From Phycicoccus sp. Soil748 (GTDB lineage Bacteria; Actinomycetota; Actinomycetes; Actinomycetales; Dermatophilaceae), in assembly GCF_001428025.1 (NCBI RefSeq), contig NZ_LMSC01000009.1, forward strand, positions 359,843 through 423,842: a stretch of DNA of 64,000 nt, in the 5' to 3' direction. Every line of letters begins with the position of its first letter. The stretch's first letter is position 1. The translations under genes and the position numbers were made by a program. Under the pieces are notes generated by a model. It searched no databases. It was not told the origin of the DNA and was given only the letters and a program-made list of their open reading frames with translations. Below, one piece after another: positions 30,121 to 37,460 of this stretch.

Positions 30121-30693
30121 ATGCGCATCTTCGCCGCCCTCGTCCCGCCGGAGCCGGCCCTCGAGGACCTGGGCGACTTCCTCGAGCCACGGCGGGACGC
30201 GGGCCCGGACCTGCGCTGGGTCGACCCGAGCCTGTGGCACGTGACCCTCGCGTTCATGGCCGAGGTCCCGGCCCACCGGGTCGACGAGGTCGCCGAGGCC
30301 GTCGCCGCAGCAGCTGCGGCGCGCGACGAGCTGGCGCTCAGCCTCCGCGGGGCCGGCGCGTTCCCGCACGCCGAGGACGCGCGGGTGCTCTGGACGGGGG
30401 TCGGCGGCGAGCCGTCGGCGCTCGAGTCACTGGCCCAGCTCTCCCGAAGCGTCCGACTCGCCTGCAGCCACGCAGGGGCGTCACCGGAGGGAGGGCCCTT
30501 CCACCCGCACCTGACCGTGGCCCGCTCGCGCCGGCCGTTCGAGTCCACGCGGTGGCTGCGCACCCTGGACACCTACGACGGACCGGGCTGGGTCGCGGAG
30601 GAGGTCACCCTCTTCGCGTCGCAGCCGGGGGCGAAGGGCCGGCCGCGCCACTACGAACCGGTGGCCACCATGCCGCTCGGCGGCGAGGCGTGA
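30121..30693 (+). CDS. thpR: RNA 2',3'-cyclic phosphodiesterase
   Basis: 2H phosphoesterase of 190 residues that opens 2',3'-cyclic phosphates at RNA ends. The two catalytic H-x-T motifs are present: HVTLAF near residue 40 and HLTVARSRRP near 132. Start MRIFAALVPPEPA is typical. The stop overlaps the start of the DNA glycosylase gene by 4 bp (GTGA), giving a small nucleic-acid repair operon. Confidence 0.92.
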   Translation: MRIFAALVPPEPALEDLGDFLEPRRDAGPDLRWVDPSLWHVTLAFMAEVPAHRVDEVAEAVAAAAAARDELALSLRGAGAFPHAEDARVLWTGVGGEPSALESLAQLSRSVRLACSHAGASPEGGPFHPHLTVARSRRPFESTRWLRTLDTYDGPGWVAEEVTLFASQPGAKGRPRHYEPVATMPLGGEA

Positions 30694-31568
30694 CCCGCAC
30701 GACGGTCGCCGCCGTCACCTCCTACCCCGCGGCGGAGGCCTTCGCCGCCCTGCTGGCCCACGCGGTGCCCGGCCTCGAGCGGGTGGACGCCTCGACCCGC
30801 ACCTACTCCCGACTGGTGAGCACGGGCGCGGGGCCGCTGCTCGTCGAGGCGGTCTTCGGCGCCGACGACGTCACCGTCGACGTCGTGGGTGTCGACGGCG
30901 ACGGCGCTCCCGAGGCGCTCGTCGAAGCCGGCGCGTCGGTGCGCGGGTGGCTCGACCTCGAGACCGACCTCTCCGCCGTGGCCCTGCACCTCGGCGACGA
31001 CCCCGTCCTCGCGCCGCTGGTGTCGGCCCAGCCTGGCCTGCGGATCCTGGGGTCGTTCGACGGGTTCGAGTCTGCGGTGATGACGGTGCTCGGACAGCAC
31101 GTCTCGCTCGTCGCCGCTCGCACGTTCGGCGGCCGGCTCGTCGAGCGGTGGGGACGGCTCGATGCGGTCACCGGGCTCGTAGAGTTCCCGTGCCCCGCAA
31201 CGCTTGCAGCGGTCGACCCCGCAGAGCTGCAGGCCGTCGTGGGCGTCACCGGGCAGCGCGCCCGCACCGTCGTCGCCGTCGCTCGGGCGTGCGCCGACGG
31301 CCTCCGCGTCGCGCCGGGCGTCGACCCGGTGCCCGTACGGCGCGAGCTGCTGGCGCTGCCCGGGATCGGCCCGTGGACGGTCGAGTACGTCGCGATGCGG
31401 GCGATGCGTGACCCCGACGCCTTCCCGGCCGGCGACCTCGTCCTGCGCAAGGCGCTGGAGCTCGCCACGCCTCGCGAGGTGGCGGCCCGGGCCGCCGCGT
31501 GGTCGCCGTGGCGCGCCTACGCAGCGATCCACCTCTGGCACCACGCCGCGTACTCGCTGCACCTCTGA
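30690..31568 (+). CDS. DNA-3-methyladenine glycosylase II (AlkA-like)
   Basis: HhH-GPD base excision glycosylase of 292 residues. The N-terminal AlkA_N-like beta domain occupies about 1-110. FESAVMTVLGQHVSLVAART begins the helical domain. The helix-hairpin-helix LLALPGIGPWTVEYVAM at about 220-236 is followed by the catalytic Asp at 249 (FPAGDLVLRKAL). It removes alkylated purines from DNA. The GTG start overlaps the thpR stop. An Ada-type fused regulator is absent. Confidence 0.9.
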   Translation: MTRTTVAAVTSYPAAEAFAALLAHAVPGLERVDASTRTYSRLVSTGAGPLLVEAVFGADDVTVDVVGVDGDGAPEALVEAGASVRGWLDLETDLSAVALHLGDDPVLAPLVSAQPGLRILGSFDGFESAVMTVLGQHVSLVAARTFGGRLVERWGRLDAVTGLVEFPCPATLAAVDPAELQAVVGVTGQRARTVVAVARACADGLRVAPGVDPVPVRRELLALPGIGPWTVEYVAMRAMRDPDAFPAGDLVLRKALELATPREVAARAAAWSPWRAYAAIHLWHHAAYSLHL

Positions 31569-31626
31569 CCCGGCGCCGCGGCCTACCGCGCCTGCTCGTG
31601 GGGCGCCTCTAGACTGTGCGCGCACT

Positions 31627-31700
31627 GCCCCCGTAGCTCAGCTGGATAGAGCAAGAGCCTTCTAATCTCTAGGTCGCAGGTTCGAGTCCTGCCGGGGGCG
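31627..31700 (+). tRNA. tRNA-Arg (anticodon TCT)
   Basis: Cloverleaf with acceptor GCCCCCG/CGGGGGC, D-stem GCTC/GAGC, anticodon loop CTTCTAA, T-arm GCAGGTTCGAGTCCTGC, discriminator G. The anticodon stem has one C-T mismatch next to the loop. CCA is not encoded. A TAGACT hexamer (31610-31615) lies 11 bases upstream as -10. Confidence 0.95.
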
Positions 31701-31733
31701 CCCCTCCACCACCGGTCCCGGTGCCGCTGCGGC

Positions 31734-32963
31734 TCAGGCCGTGGTCGCCCGGCGGCTCAGCTGGGCGGTCCGCCGCAGTGCGAGCTCGGCGAGCAGGGCC
31801 GCCCCGTCGGGGACGACGGAGTCGTCGAAGTCGGCCCGCGGCGAGTGGTTGTCCGGTGCCGACGCGTGGTCGGCGACCGGGCAGGCGCTGAGGTTGACGT
31901 AGGCGCTCGGCACGAGCTCGCCGACGAACGAGAAGTCCTCCGCGCCCATCTCGGGGTCGCGCTGGTGGGTGTAGCGGTCGGCGCCGAACAGGTCGACGAT
32001 CGTGTCCTTCGCGAAGGCGTACTCGTCCTCGTCGTTGACCGTGACGGGGTAGCCCGGGAGGTGCTCGACCTCGGCGGTGAGCCCGTGGGCGGCCGCGAGC
32101 TGCTCGGCGAGGAGGGTGATCTTCCCGCTCACCGCCTTGCGTGCCTCGGGCGAAAGGCTGCGCACGGTCGCCTCGAACACCGCGTCGTCAGGGATGATGT
32201 TGTCCTTGGTGCCGCCCACGAACTTGCCCACCGTGATGACGACCGGGTCGAAGACGTCGAACTGCCGGGTGACGAGCGTCTGCAGGGCCACGACGATCTC
32301 GCACGCCACCGGGATGGGGTCCTTGGCCCGGAACGGCTGCGACCCGTGACCGCCCTCGCCGACCACCCGCACCTTGACCTCGTCGGCCGCCGCCATGAGC
32401 GGTCCGGGGCGCCCGAACCACTGCCCCAGCGGGTGCTCGGAGGAGAACACGTGCAGGGCGTAGGCCGCGTCCACCCGACGCCCCGCAGCATCGAGCAGCC
32501 CTTCGGCGATCATCGGCTCGGCCCCACCGGGCCCTTCCTCGCCGGGCTGGAACATGAACACGACGTCGCCCTCGAGCTCGTCGCGCAGGTCGTGCAGGAT
32601 GCGTGCCGCGCCGACGAGGCCGGCGACGTGGAGGTCGTGGCCGCAGGCGTGCATCAGCCCCGGGTGCCGCGACACGTGTTCGAGGTCGAGGTCCTCGGTC
32701 ACCGGGAGGGCGTCCATGTCCCCGCGCAGGAGGACCACCGGCCGGTCGACGCCGGTGCGGTCGCCACCACGGCCGCGAAGCACGGCGACCACCGAAGACA
32801 GCCCCTTCCCCAGGGTGACCTCGAGGTCGAGGCCCACGAGGGCGTCGAGGACGAGGCGCTGCGTCAGGGGCAGCTCGAGGCCGAGCTCGGGCACCTGGTG
32901 CAGCTCGCGCCGCAGGGCGACGAGGTCGGGGCCGATGGTCGAGGCGATGTCGAGGGTGCGCAC
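31734..32963 (-). CDS. M20 family metallo-amidohydrolase
   Basis: A 409-residue peptidase M20D-type amidohydrolase (hippurate hydrolase / N-acyl-amino-acid deacylase group). Metal and catalytic signatures: LLRGDMDALPVTED, GLMHACGHDLHVAGLVG with the bridging Cys/His, FMFQPGEEGPGGAEPMI with the general base Glu, and MGAEDFSFV. The dimerisation domain is in the middle (HGSQPFRAKDPIPVA). No signal peptide. The GTG start follows TAGGTT plus seven bases; the long open frame upstream runs through prsW and is not used. Confidence 0.92.
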   Translation of the reverse strand: MRTLDIASTIGPDLVALRRELHQVPELGLELPLTQRLVLDALVGLDLEVTLGKGLSSVVAVLRGRGGDRTGVDRPVVLLRGDMDALPVTEDLDLEHVSRHPGLMHACGHDLHVAGLVGAARILHDLRDELEGDVVFMFQPGEEGPGGAEPMIAEGLLDAAGRRVDAAYALHVFSSEHPLGQWFGRPGPLMAAADEVKVRVVGEGGHGSQPFRAKDPIPVACEIVVALQTLVTRQFDVFDPVVITVGKFVGGTKDNIIPDDAVFEATVRSLSPEARKAVSGKITLLAEQLAAAHGLTAEVEHLPGYPVTVNDEDEYAFAKDTIVDLFGADRYTHQRDPEMGAEDFSFVGELVPSAYVNLSACPVADHASAPDNHSPRADFDDSVVPDGAALLAELALRRTAQLSRRATTA

Positions 32964-32976
32964 GCCCAGCAACCTA
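32964..32976 (-). promoter_or_regulatory. putative leaderless promoter of the M20 hydrolase
   Basis: TAGGTT (32976-32971, minus strand) plus seven bases before the GTG at 32963. The TA of the hexamer overlaps the stop codon of prsW. Confidence 0.5.
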
Positions 32977-34203
32977 GTACGCGCCGAGCATCTCCCGGCG
33001 GCGGGCGGTGAGCGCGGCGAGCATGTCCCGCTCGCTCTCGAGGGCCTGGGCGTCGGCGGCGCTGTGGTGCATGCGGGCCCGCAGCAGCGCCAGCTCGCTG
33101 GCAGTGTCCTGGAAGCCGCGCATCGCGGCGAGCGACCTCCGGCCGGCCGAACGCGCCCACATCCGGGCGGCACGGCGGCCCCTCATCGTCGAGAGCATCT
33201 GCACCTCGCCCGGCGACAGCCACCCGGCATCGGCGTAGACGCTCAGGTAGCGGCCGATGAGCCGCCCCTCGCGTCGCCGCGCCCACACCACGAGGGCCAC
33301 GAAGGCGAGGAAGATCGGCACCTCGACGAGGAGGTAGACCGTGACGAGCCCGGCCCCTCCCGTGACGGCGGCGAGGTTCCAGATCGCGTGCAGGAGCGCC
33401 GCGAGCAGGTATCCCGCAACGGGCGCCAGGACCTTCAGGGCCCGGCTGCGCGTGGTCGCCGCGATCCCGATACCGATCCCCGTGCAGACCGTGAACATCG
33501 GGTGGGCGAACGGCGTGAAGATGCAGCGGGCGATGAACGTGCCCGTCAGCGCCTGGTCGCCACCGTCGGCGTAGGCCATCCCGAGGTACTGGATGTTCTC
33601 GGTGAAGGCGAAACCGGCCGCGACGATGCCGGCGTAGACCATGCCGTCGATGATCCCGTCGAACTCGCGCCGCCTGAACCACCAGATGAGCAGCACCAGC
33701 AGGCCCTTGCAGGCCTCCTCCACCAGCGGAGCGGAGAACACCGCGGTCGCGAGCATGGCTGACTGCGAGCCACCGGTGGCCGCCTGGAAGGCGATGTTGG
33801 CGCCGGTGTTGAAGACCCCCGCCACCAGCGCCGCGACGAGCGCTCCCCACGCGAAGGCAACGAGCAGGTAGCGCTTGGGCTCGGCCTCGAAGCGGTCGAG
33901 CCACAGGAAGGTCGGGATCACGATGCCGAGGGGGATGGCCGCGAGCAGCACCCCCAGCAGGCTGGTCACCACCCCGAGCGTCGCGCCGTAGTAGGCGACG
34001 AGGACCAGTGCTGCGAGCGCGAACCCGATGACGAGGAACGCCACGAAGAGCCAGCGCCGCAGGGCTCGCCGGCTCGACCCGCGCCCGACCCCAGGGCCGC
34101 CGGCAACACCGTCCTGGCCGGTCGCACCGGCCGGCCCACCACCCTGGACCGGCCCCCCGGCCAGTGGTCCCGCCCCGTACCGAGGCTCCTGTCCCCACGT
34201 CAT
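32974..34203 (-). CDS. prsW: PrsW family intramembrane metalloprotease
   Basis: Polytopic membrane protein of 409 residues. A Gly/Pro-rich N-terminal tail of about 45 residues precedes eight or so helices. The PrsW motifs are intact: EE..K in APLVEEACKGL, FAFTENIQYLG, the His of FTPFAHPMFT, and HAIWN. In Bacillus PrsW cleaves an anti-sigma factor; here no sigma/anti-sigma pair is nearby, so the target is unknown. The soluble C-terminal tail is Arg-rich and partly coiled-coil. ATG follows TAGCCT plus seven bases. Confidence 0.9.
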   Translation of the reverse strand: MTWGQEPRYGAGPLAGGPVQGGGPAGATGQDGVAGGPGVGRGSSRRALRRWLFVAFLVIGFALAALVLVAYYGATLGVVTSLLGVLLAAIPLGIVIPTFLWLDRFEAEPKRYLLVAFAWGALVAALVAGVFNTGANIAFQAATGGSQSAMLATAVFSAPLVEEACKGLLVLLIWWFRRREFDGIIDGMVYAGIVAAGFAFTENIQYLGMAYADGGDQALTGTFIARCIFTPFAHPMFTVCTGIGIGIAATTRSRALKVLAPVAGYLLAALLHAIWNLAAVTGGAGLVTVYLLVEVPIFLAFVALVVWARRREGRLIGRYLSVYADAGWLSPGEVQMLSTMRGRRAARMWARSAGRRSLAAMRGFQDTASELALLRARMHHSAADAQALESERDMLAALTARRREMLGAY

Positions 34204-34216
34204 GACCGGCAGGCTA
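34204..34216 (-). promoter_or_regulatory. putative leaderless promoter of prsW
   Basis: TAGCCT (34216-34211, minus strand), seven bases, ATG at 34203. Confidence 0.5.
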
Positions 34217-34261
34217 GTGCAGCGACCGGACGCACGCCCCGCGCCTGTCGCGGGTGGGCCG

Positions 34262-34273
34262 TAGGGTGTGCGG
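34262..34273 (+). promoter_or_regulatory. putative leaderless promoter of orn
   Basis: TAGGGT (34262-34267), six bases, GTG at 34274. An earlier in-frame GTG at 34268 sits directly on the hexamer and is unlikely to be used. Confidence 0.55.
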
Positions 34274-34903
34274 GTGACCCAGACCCCCACAGAACGCTCG
34301 ATCAACGACCGCATCGTCTGGATCGACTGCGAGATGACCGGGCTCTCCCTCGAGCACGACGCCCTCATCGAGGTGGCCGCCCTGGTCACCGACTTCGAGC
34401 TCAACCAGCTCGGCGACGGCGTCGACGTCGTCATCGCCCCGCCGGCCGGTGCGCTCGAGCAGATGGACGACTTCGTGCGTGACATGCACACCACCTCGGG
34501 CCTGCTCGAGGAGCTGGCGGGCGGCACGACCATGCAGGACGCGCAGGAGCAGGTGCTCGCCTACGTGCGCGAGTGGGTGCCCGAGCCGCGCAAGGCTCCC
34601 CTCGGCGGCAACACCGTCGCCACCGACCGCGGCTTCCTCGCCCGCGACATGGCCGAGCTCGAGGCACACCTGCACTACCGGATCATCGACGTCTCCTCGA
34701 TCAAGGAGCTGTCCCGCCGCTGGTACCCGCGCGCCTACTTCAGCTCTCCCAAGAAGTCCGGCGGCCACCGCGCGCTCGCCGACATCCGCGAGTCGATCGC
34801 CGAGCTGCGCTACTACCGCGAGGCCGTCTTCGTCCCCCAGCCCGGCCCCGACAGCGCCACGGCCAAGGCCATCGCCGCGCGGCACGTGGTCGACCCCGGC
34901 TGA
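34274..34903 (+). CDS. orn: oligoribonuclease
   Basis: DEDDh 3'-5' exonuclease of 209 residues that degrades 2-5 nt RNA, including pGpG. Exo I: VWIDCEMTGL with Asp18 and Glu20; HDALIEVA; Exo II region NTVATDRGFLARDM; Exo III: HRALADIRESI with the catalytic His. The protein is slightly longer than E. coli Orn at both ends. Divergent from prsW; followed by the tRNA-His gene. Confidence 0.95.
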   Translation: MTQTPTERSINDRIVWIDCEMTGLSLEHDALIEVAALVTDFELNQLGDGVDVVIAPPAGALEQMDDFVRDMHTTSGLLEELAGGTTMQDAQEQVLAYVREWVPEPRKAPLGGNTVATDRGFLARDMAELEAHLHYRIIDVSSIKELSRRWYPRAYFSSPKKSGGHRALADIRESIAELRYYREAVFVPQPGPDSATAKAIAARHVVDPG

Positions 34904-35015
34904 CGGGCGCGGACCACGGGCCTGCCGCGGCTTGCCGGGGTGGTCACGAGCACCCCTTCGGAACGGGTACGATGGTTGTCGCTTCCGCGGCCGGACTTGT
35001 CCGGTCGTGTTGCAT

Positions 35016-35092
35016 GGTGGGCGTAGCTCAGCTGGTAGAGCACCGCGTTGTGGTCGCGGGGGTCGCGGGTTCAAGCCCCGTCGCTCACCCCA
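35016..35092 (+). tRNA. tRNA-His (anticodon GTG)
   Basis: Acceptor GTGGGCG pairs with CGCTCAC; an encoded extra 5' G (35016) faces C73, the His identity element. Anticodon loop reads TTGTGGT with GTG anticodon. CCA is encoded (35090-35092). TACGAT (34968-34973) is a likely -10. A strong terminator follows. Confidence 0.95.
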
Positions 35093-35096
35093 CTCG

Positions 35097-35127
35097 AAGG
35101 CCCCCGACCGTCACGGTCGGGGGCCTT
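35097..35127 (+). terminator. terminator after tRNA-His
   Basis: Thirteen-bp stem AAGGCCCCCGACC / GGTCGGGGGCCTT around GTCAC, followed by CGTC. Confidence 0.75.
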
Positions 35128-35160
35128 CGTCATCTCGCGTCCTTCGTCAGGTGGGGGCCC

Positions 35161-35231
35161 TCGTCACGTCGGGAGTCTTCGTCACGTCGGGAGTCTTCGT
35201 CACGTCGGGAGTCTTCGTCACGTCGGAGTGC
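35161..35231. repeat. 18-bp tandem repeat, three perfect copies plus a degenerate fourth
   Basis: Unit TCGTCACGTCGGGAGTCT at 35161, 35179 and 35197; a fourth copy starting at 35215 diverges after TCGTCACGTCGG. The array lies between the tRNA-His terminator and the copC-like promoter, with no protein-coding signal of its own. Confidence 0.9.
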
Positions 35232-35237
35232 GTCAGG

Positions 35238-35249
35238 CAGGATGGAACG
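35238..35249 (+). promoter_or_regulatory. putative leaderless promoter of the copC-like gene
   Basis: CAGGAT (35238-35243), six bases, GTG at 35250; the 18-bp repeats end just upstream. Confidence 0.45.
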
Positions 35250-35903
35250 GTGTTCATGGACTCAGACCGCAAGCACAGGGCCGTCCGCATCACCGTGTGG
35301 GTGGCCGTCCTCGGGCTGCTCCTGGGGGTGCTGTCCTCCCTCGTGACCGCGCTCGGGGCCGACGCCCACGCGTCGCTGCGGTCGGTCTCGCCTGCTGACG
35401 GCTCCACGGTGCGCACGGCGCCTGCCGCGGTGGTGCTGACGTTCGACGAGCCCATCAGCTCCAGCTTCGCCACCGTCACCGTGACCGGCCCCGGAGGTGA
35501 CGCCGGCAACGGGCGCGCGAAGGTGGACGGCACCACGGTCAGCCTCGACCTCGACGCGGGGCTGCCTGACGGCACCTACAAGGTCGCTTTCCGCGTCGTC
35601 AGCGAGGACGGCCACCCGGTGTCGGACACGAGCACCTTCCGGCTGGCCGCAGCAGCACCCACCTCGAGCGCTCCCTCCACGTCTTCGGGCACCGACTCGC
35701 CCGCGCCGACCATGACGCCCCTCCCCCAGTCCTCGAGCTCCTCAGCCAGCGTCTCGTCCAGCGAAAAGGCCTCCGCAGCAACGGCATCCGGGACCGGCAA
35801 CGGCACCGGGCTGCGCCTCGGGCTGGCTGTCGGGGTCGGCGCCCTGGCCGTCGCGGCGGGCACCGCGCTGGTCGCCGCAGCCCGCCGACGGAGGCAGTCG
35901 TGA
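35250..35903 (+). CDS. CopC domain-containing secreted/membrane-anchored protein
   Basis: A 217-residue protein. An N-terminal signal sequence (RITVWVAVLGLLLGVLSSLVTALGADAHA) is followed by a CopC copper-binding domain: mature end HASLRSVSPADGSTVRTAP, FDEPISSSF, and RVVSEDGHPVSDTSTFRL with the second His. A Ser/Thr/Pro-rich linker of about 55 residues leads to a C-terminal transmembrane helix (GLRLGLAVGVGALAVAAGTALVAA) and an Arg-rich stop-transfer end. It probably displays the domain outside the membrane. No CopD or DUF1775 partner is adjacent. Start may be the GTG or the ATG two codons on. Confidence 0.88.
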   Translation: MFMDSDRKHRAVRITVWVAVLGLLLGVLSSLVTALGADAHASLRSVSPADGSTVRTAPAAVVLTFDEPISSSFATVTVTGPGGDAGNGRAKVDGTTVSLDLDAGLPDGTYKVAFRVVSEDGHPVSDTSTFRLAAAAPTSSAPSTSSGTDSPAPTMTPLPQSSSSSASVSSSEKASAATASGTGNGTGLRLGLAVGVGALAVAAGTALVAAARRRRQS

Positions 35904-35960
35904 GCGTCAGCGGAGCCGATTTCACGTCGCCGCCATCGTCCTGCTAATGTCTCTCCTCGC

Positions 35961-36036
<76 letters not shown>

Positions 36037-36042
36037 CCCACC

Positions 36043-36080
36043 ACGAAGGGCCGGTCACACCACTGTGGCCGGCCCTTCGT
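36043..36080 (+). terminator. terminator after tRNA-Lys
   Basis: Stem ACGAAGGGCCGGTCACA / TGTGGCCGGCCCTTCGT (one T-G pair) around CCAC. It isolates the tRNA from the cysteine leader region downstream. Confidence 0.7.
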
Positions 36081-36195
36081 GCGTCCTGCCCCGGACATCG
36101 GCATGGGGCCGGGTGTCGGGACCGGCGTCGGGCCTGCGCTTCTCGGAGGGCGAGACGCCACGGGTACCTCGTGGACGACGGCCGGGGCCGCGTGC

Positions 36196-36207
36196 TGCAC
36201 TGGAGCC
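36196..36207 (+). promoter_or_regulatory. putative leaderless promoter of the poly-cysteine leader peptide
   Basis: TGCACT (36196-36201) is six bases before the ATG at 36208, the spacing seen at other leaderless starts. The region 36081-36195 shows no other convincing element. Confidence 0.4.
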
Positions 36208-36288
36208 ATGTCTTCGACCACCGCGGTGATGCGCGCGCACATGGCTCCCATGTGCGGCGACGTCATGCGGTGTTGCTGCTGCGCCTGA
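36208..36288 (+). CDS. poly-cysteine leader peptide (putative cysteine-responsive attenuator)
   Basis: A 26-codon ORF: MSSTTAVMRAHMAPMC then GDVMRCCCCA and TGA. Four consecutive Cys codons (TGT TGC TGC TGC) precede the penultimate Ala. No Shine-Dalgarno is present. In mycobacteria leaderless short ORFs with poly-Cys tracts are known to sense cysteine by ribosome pausing and to control downstream sulfur genes. Here the next full gene is cysteine dioxygenase, so the context fits exactly. A 9-bp hairpin lies in the ORF just before the Cys tract. Too short for usual gene calling. Confidence 0.75.
   Translation: MSSTTAVMRAHMAPMCGDVMRCCCCA
36235..36256 (+). promoter_or_regulatory. hairpin inside the poly-Cys leader ORF
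   Basis: CGCACATGG (36236-36244) and CCATGTGCG (36248-36256) form a perfect 9-bp stem with loop CTC, ending in the first Cys codon. The segment CATGGCTCC (36240-36248) could instead pair with the GGAG and CCATG of the next ORF (36337-36350). Confidence 0.45.
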
Positions 36289-36347
36289 CCTCGTCCCGCA
36301 CCAGCCCCGACGCCTCGAGCGCGTCCCTCGAACCCCGGAGACATCCC

Positions 36348-36536
36348 ATGGCCACCAGCCACACGGCACACCGCCGCATCCACCTCGACCTGTTCCTGGT
36401 CCAGGGGTCGGTCTGTCCGCGAATGCGCAGCCTCCACGCGCCATCTCGCACAACACAGACACCGACGAACCAGGAGCAGGACCATGACCATCACGACCAC
36501 CGCCGGCACCCCCGGCGTCAACCGCTTCACCCGTAG
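36348..36536 (+). CDS. second upstream ORF, putative leader peptide overlapping cysteine dioxygenase
   Basis: A 62-codon ORF beginning MATSHTAHRRIHLDLFLVQG and continuing SVCPRMRSLH. The ATG has a good Shine-Dalgarno (CCGGAG, seven bases before). The RRxHxDLxxV...C pattern resembles short streptomycete products annotated as putative leader peptides near sulfur genes (recalled, not searched). The frame passes through the ribosome binding site of cysteine dioxygenase and stops 53 bases inside it, so its translation could control access to that gene. The His/Asp-rich tail may be incidental. Confidence 0.5.
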   Translation: MATSHTAHRRIHLDLFLVQGSVCPRMRSLHAPSRTTQTPTNQEQDHDHHDHRRHPRRQPLHP

Positions 36537-36969
36537 CCAGCTGCTCCGCACGGCGCAGCTCTTCGCCACCGACCCCGACCTCCACCGCCACGTCGACCTC
36601 GGCGCCACCGAGCGCACCTGGCACCGCCTCGACGCCACCGAGCACCTCGAGATCTGGCTCATCGCGTGGCCGGTCGGCACGTCGACCGGCTGGCACGACC
36701 ACCTGCGCTCCGAGGGCGCCTTCGTCACCGTCGAGGGCACACTGGCCGAGCACAGCTGGTCCGGCGGCCGGGCGCACGAGAGGCTGCTGCCCCGCGGCGA
36801 GGGCCGGTCGTTCGGCAGCCACCACGTGCACGACGTCGCCAACCCCGGTGACGTCCCCGCCCTGTCGGTGCACGTCTACTCCCCCGCGCTGCGCGGCCTG
36901 ACCCGCTACGCGGTCCTCGACGGGACGCTGAAGGTGACCGGCGTCGAGCAGGCCGGTGAGCAGTGGTGA
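36484..36969 (+). CDS. cysteine dioxygenase
   Basis: Cupin-fold non-haem iron enzyme of 161 residues that oxidises cysteine to cysteine sulfinate. Iron ligands: His71 and His73 in GWHDH, and a third His in the HHVHDVAN stretch near 116. The cupin strand GAFVTVEGTLAEHSW is clear. Start ATG has the ribosome binding site CAGGAGCAGG. Two leader ORFs precede it, and a rhodanese gene overlaps its end (GTGA), forming a cysteine-catabolic operon. Confidence 0.92.
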   Translation: MTITTTAGTPGVNRFTRSQLLRTAQLFATDPDLHRHVDLGATERTWHRLDATEHLEIWLIAWPVGTSTGWHDHLRSEGAFVTVEGTLAEHSWSGGRAHERLLPRGEGRSFGSHHVHDVANPGDVPALSVHVYSPALRGLTRYAVLDGTLKVTGVEQAGEQW

Positions 36970-37460
36970 CCGCCGTGAGCGCCGCGCCCACGATCCAGAC
37001 GCACTGGGAGACACGGCTGTTCAGCGGTCCGGTGACGCGGGACCCGGGCCGCGGGCGGCTGGCACCCACCTACGCCGGGATCGACGACCAGCTGGCCGAC
37101 GCCCGCAGCCGGCTGCGCCGGGTGAGCGTGCGGGCGGCATACCAGGAGGTGCTCTACGGCCGAGCGGTCCTGGTGGACATCCGTCCCGCGGCACAGCGGG
37201 CGACCGAGGGCGAGGTCGCGGCGCACCTGCACCCGCTCGTCGTCGAGCGCAACGTGCTGGAGTGGCGCTTCGACCCACGCCACGAGTCCCGGCTGCCCGT
37301 CGCCGGATTCGCGACACGGGTGCTCGTGCTGTGCCAGGAGGGCTACACCTCGTCACTGGCCGCGGACGCCCTGCTGCGGCTCGGGGTCACCCGCGCCACC
37401 GACGTCGAGGGCGGGTTCCGGGCCTGGCGCGAGGCCGGGCTCCCGACCGCTCAGAGGTAG
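36966..37460 (+). CDS. rhodanese-like domain protein
   Basis: A 164-residue single-domain sulfurtransferase. The Asp-Arg pair VLVDIRPAAQR begins the domain and the active-site loop is CQEGYTSS with Cys123; FRAWREAGLP ends the fold. It probably handles sulfane sulfur arising from cysteine breakdown. GTG at 36966 overlaps the cysteine dioxygenase stop by 4 bp; another GTG lies one codon earlier. The 3' end overlaps the converging GroES-like gene by 10 bp. Confidence 0.88.
   Translation: MTAVSAAPTIQTHWETRLFSGPVTRDPGRGRLAPTYAGIDDQLADARSRLRRVSVRAAYQEVLYGRAVLVDIRPAAQRATEGEVAAHLHPLVVERNVLEWRFDPRHESRLPVAGFATRVLVLCQEGYTSSLAADALLRLGVTRATDVEGGFRAWREAGLPTAQR

Noticed and set aside
35161-35231. CRISPR-like array
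   Set aside because: The 18-bp units abut with no spacers and there are no cas genes; it is a plain tandem repeat.
36079-36207. N-terminal extension of the poly-Cys ORF back to 36079
   Set aside because: The extra residues are Gly/Ala/Thr low-complexity, begin at the tRNA-Lys terminator, and lack a ribosome binding site; the ATG at 36208 fits the leaderless spacing.
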